This document shows, piece by piece, positions 62,680-64,000 of a DNA stretch of 64,000 nt; positions within the stretch are counted from its first letter, which is position 1, and every line of letters begins with the position of its first letter. The notes below the pieces were generated by a model, which worked only from the letters and a program-made list of their open reading frames with translations, had not been told where the DNA came from and did no database searches. The position numbers and the translations under genes were made by a program. The DNA lies in NCBI RefSeq assembly GCF_003260265.1, contig NZ_QITQ01000003.1, forward strand, positions 186,001 to 250,000, written 5' to 3'. The DNA comes from Roseovarius amoyensis (lineage in GTDB: Bacteria > Pseudomonadota > Alphaproteobacteria > Rhodobacterales > Rhodobacteraceae).

Positions 62680-63783
62680 TTACCGCAGGAAGCCGCGGAA
62701 CTGTCGCAAGGCAAAGGCGAACATCGCCGATCCGATCACCACCAGTGCCAGCAATTGCGGCCAGACCACCGCCAGCCCCGCGCCACGAAACAACACCGCC
62801 TGCGCAAGCGCGATGAAATGGGTGTTGGGCGCCGCCAGCATGACGTATTGCACCACCTCTGGCATTGATTCCCGCGGGGTCATCCCACCCGACAGGATTT
62901 CCAGCGGCAGCAGAACCAGAAGCAGCAGCATGGCGAATTGCGGCATCGAGCCCGAGATCGTTGCCAATAGGATGCCCAGCGAAGTGGTGGCGAACAGGTG
63001 CAGCGCCGCGCCCACCAGGAACAGCGTCACCGAGCCCGCCACCGGCACCCCCAGAATCCCCTGCACCATGAAGGTCAGCGACAGCCCTGCCGCCACCAGC
63101 ACCACGCCGCCCATGCTGAGCACCTTGCTGGTCATGATCTCGGCCGCGCTGACCGGCATGACCAGCAGGTGCTCGACCGTGCCATGCTCACGCTCCCGGA
63201 TCAGCGCGGCCCCCGACAGGATAATCGACAGCATGGTCACGGCGCTGATCACCGCCGTCAGCGCGCCGAACCAGCCCGGGTCCAGTGACGGATTGAAACG
63301 GGCGCGTAGCGCAAGATCAACCGGCGCCACGGCCTCCTGCCCGGTCCAGCCGGTGATTTCCTGATCGACAATCGCCTGGACATAGCCCGCGCCGGTAAAG
63401 GCCTGGCTGACCCGTGTCGCATCGACGTTGAGCTGCAACTCGGGCCGTGCGCCCGCGACCAGGTCGCTCTGGAAATCCGGCGGGATGACCAGCGAGAATG
63501 TATCGATGCCAGCATCCATGCGCGCATCCATCTCGGCCATGTCGATCTGGTCGGGGCTTACGAAATAAGGCGGCAGGAACGCATCCGCAACGCGCCGGGA
63601 CAAGGGCGAGGCATCCTCATCCACGATGCCGATCGTGGCGCGGTTCAGCGTCTCGGGCATGGCGGTGGCGTGGGTATAGATGTCCAGCGTGAAGGCATAG
63701 AACACCAGCGCCAGGAGCAGCGGATCGCGCAACAGCCCGCGAAGCTCTTTGATCGCAAGGTACAGCACATGCTTGGTACGCAT
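62680..63783 (-). CDS. ABC-2 type transporter permease (YhhJ-like)
   Basis: 367-aa permease with one N-terminal span (DPLLLALVFYAFTLDIYTHA), a ~150-residue periplasmic domain (ATIGIVDEDASPLSRRVADA) and five to six C-terminal spans, including AALIREREHGTVEHLLVMPV (ABC-2 signature). It resembles YhhJ/YbhR-type exporters. It lies 3 bp downstream of another permease gene on the same strand. Confidence 0.9.
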   Translation of the reverse strand: MRTKHVLYLAIKELRGLLRDPLLLALVFYAFTLDIYTHATAMPETLNRATIGIVDEDASPLSRRVADAFLPPYFVSPDQIDMAEMDARMDAGIDTFSLVIPPDFQSDLVAGARPELQLNVDATRVSQAFTGAGYVQAIVDQEITGWTGQEAVAPVDLALRARFNPSLDPGWFGALTAVISAVTMLSIILSGAALIREREHGTVEHLLVMPVSAAEIMTSKVLSMGGVVLVAAGLSLTFMVQGILGVPVAGSVTLFLVGAALHLFATTSLGILLATISGSMPQFAMLLLLVLLPLEILSGGMTPRESMPEVVQYVMLAAPNTHFIALAQAVLFRGAGLAVVWPQLLALVVIGSAMFAFALRQFRGFLR

Positions 63784-63786
63784 CGC

Positions 63787-64000
63787 TCAGGCCTCCTGCT
63801 TGCGCACGAAGAACGCTCCGAGCACCACAAGCACCGGCACCAGCAGAAGCATCGGCAGGAAGGATCCGGCCAGATCGCCAAAGTCCAGCGCCTTGGCAAA
63901 GACCCCGCGCGAGATGGTGACAAAATGGCTGGTCGGGAAAACCTCGCCGATCACGCGCCCCATGCCTTCCAGCGACGAGACCGGGTCGATGATGCCGCCA
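63787..64000 (-). CDS. ABC transporter permease, C-terminal part (cut by window edge)
   Basis: The visible frame ends ...GEVFPTSHFVTISRGVFAKA, LDFGDLAGSFLPMLLLVPVL, VVLGAFFVRKQEA, which is the ABC-2 permease C-terminus (P-x-x-x-F-x-x-I-x-R-G). The rest, possibly fused to an ATPase as in RbbA, lies outside the window. It precedes the complete permease by 3 bp. Confidence 0.82.
   Translation of the reverse strand, partial: GGIIDPVSSLEGMGRVIGEVFPTSHFVTISRGVFAKALDFGDLAGSFLPMLLLVPVLVVLGAFFVRKQEA

Overview
The window comes from a high-G+C alphaproteobacterial chromosome, most likely Rhodobacterales (Rhodobacteraceae/Roseobacter group). Supporting signs are RNase E with an acidic S1 insertion, the DUF1476 F1-ATPase inhibitor, a methionine synthase split into separate proteins, class II DAHP synthase, and a polyhydroxybutyrate-type D-3-hydroxybutyrate dehydrogenase. 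This assignment rests on family recognition and gene order, not on a database search.

Layout. 1-3.85 kb: a branched-chain amino acid ABC transporter operon (livJ-like, livG, livF, a lipoprotein, partial livH). 4-11.75 kb: a GlxA/AraC-type regulator, class II DAHP synthase, a PAS protein, yicC-gmk-gamma carbonic anhydrase, and a LysR regulator divergent from glutaryl-CoA dehydrogenase. 11.8-18.2 kb: a complete-looking integrated microvirus (ssDNA phage) prophage. All its genes are on the minus strand: small membrane protein, DNA pilot protein VP2, major capsid protein VP1, a 190-aa protein, an M15 peptidase, a 171-aa PPC-motif protein and the HUH replication initiator. It is bounded by two dif-like Xer sites 6,361 bp apart. 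18.2-31.1 kb: aroQ, rpsB-tsf, a DUF502 protein, an octaheme cytochrome plus b-type cytochrome module behind a perfect FNR box, bdhA, a candidate sRNA, a YejA-like binding protein, an entericidin, a P450/hydrolase pair, ccdA and tusA. 31.1-46.6 kb: rne, a DctB/DctD-like two-component pair, purQ-purS-purC, DUF1476, a split methionine synthase, sufE, rnd, purN-purM and a CAT-anticodon tRNA. 46.7-47.05 kb: wreckage of an integrase and an IS256-type transposase. 47.1-58.7 kb: an acyl-CoA catabolic cluster of twelve genes in three transcription units. 58.9-64 kb: EmrAB-type efflux with a MarR regulator, a universal stress protein and ABC-2 permeases, the last cut by the window edge.

Main points. 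The microvirus has integrated at what looks like the chromosomal dif site. FtsK-orienting motifs (GGGNAGGG) change polarity across this point, so the window probably contains the replication terminus. In the acyl-CoA cluster, two copies of a perfect inverted repeat (TCTAAC-N4-GTTAGA) precede the three transcription units and suggest one regulator, which is not encoded inside the cluster. Its Cys-less thiolase-fold protein next to a DUF35 protein, AMACR-like racemase, paired acyl-CoA dehydrogenases and two hot-dog hydratases point to degradation of an alpha-methyl-branched acyl-CoA such as a sterol or isoprenoid side chain; this is inference.
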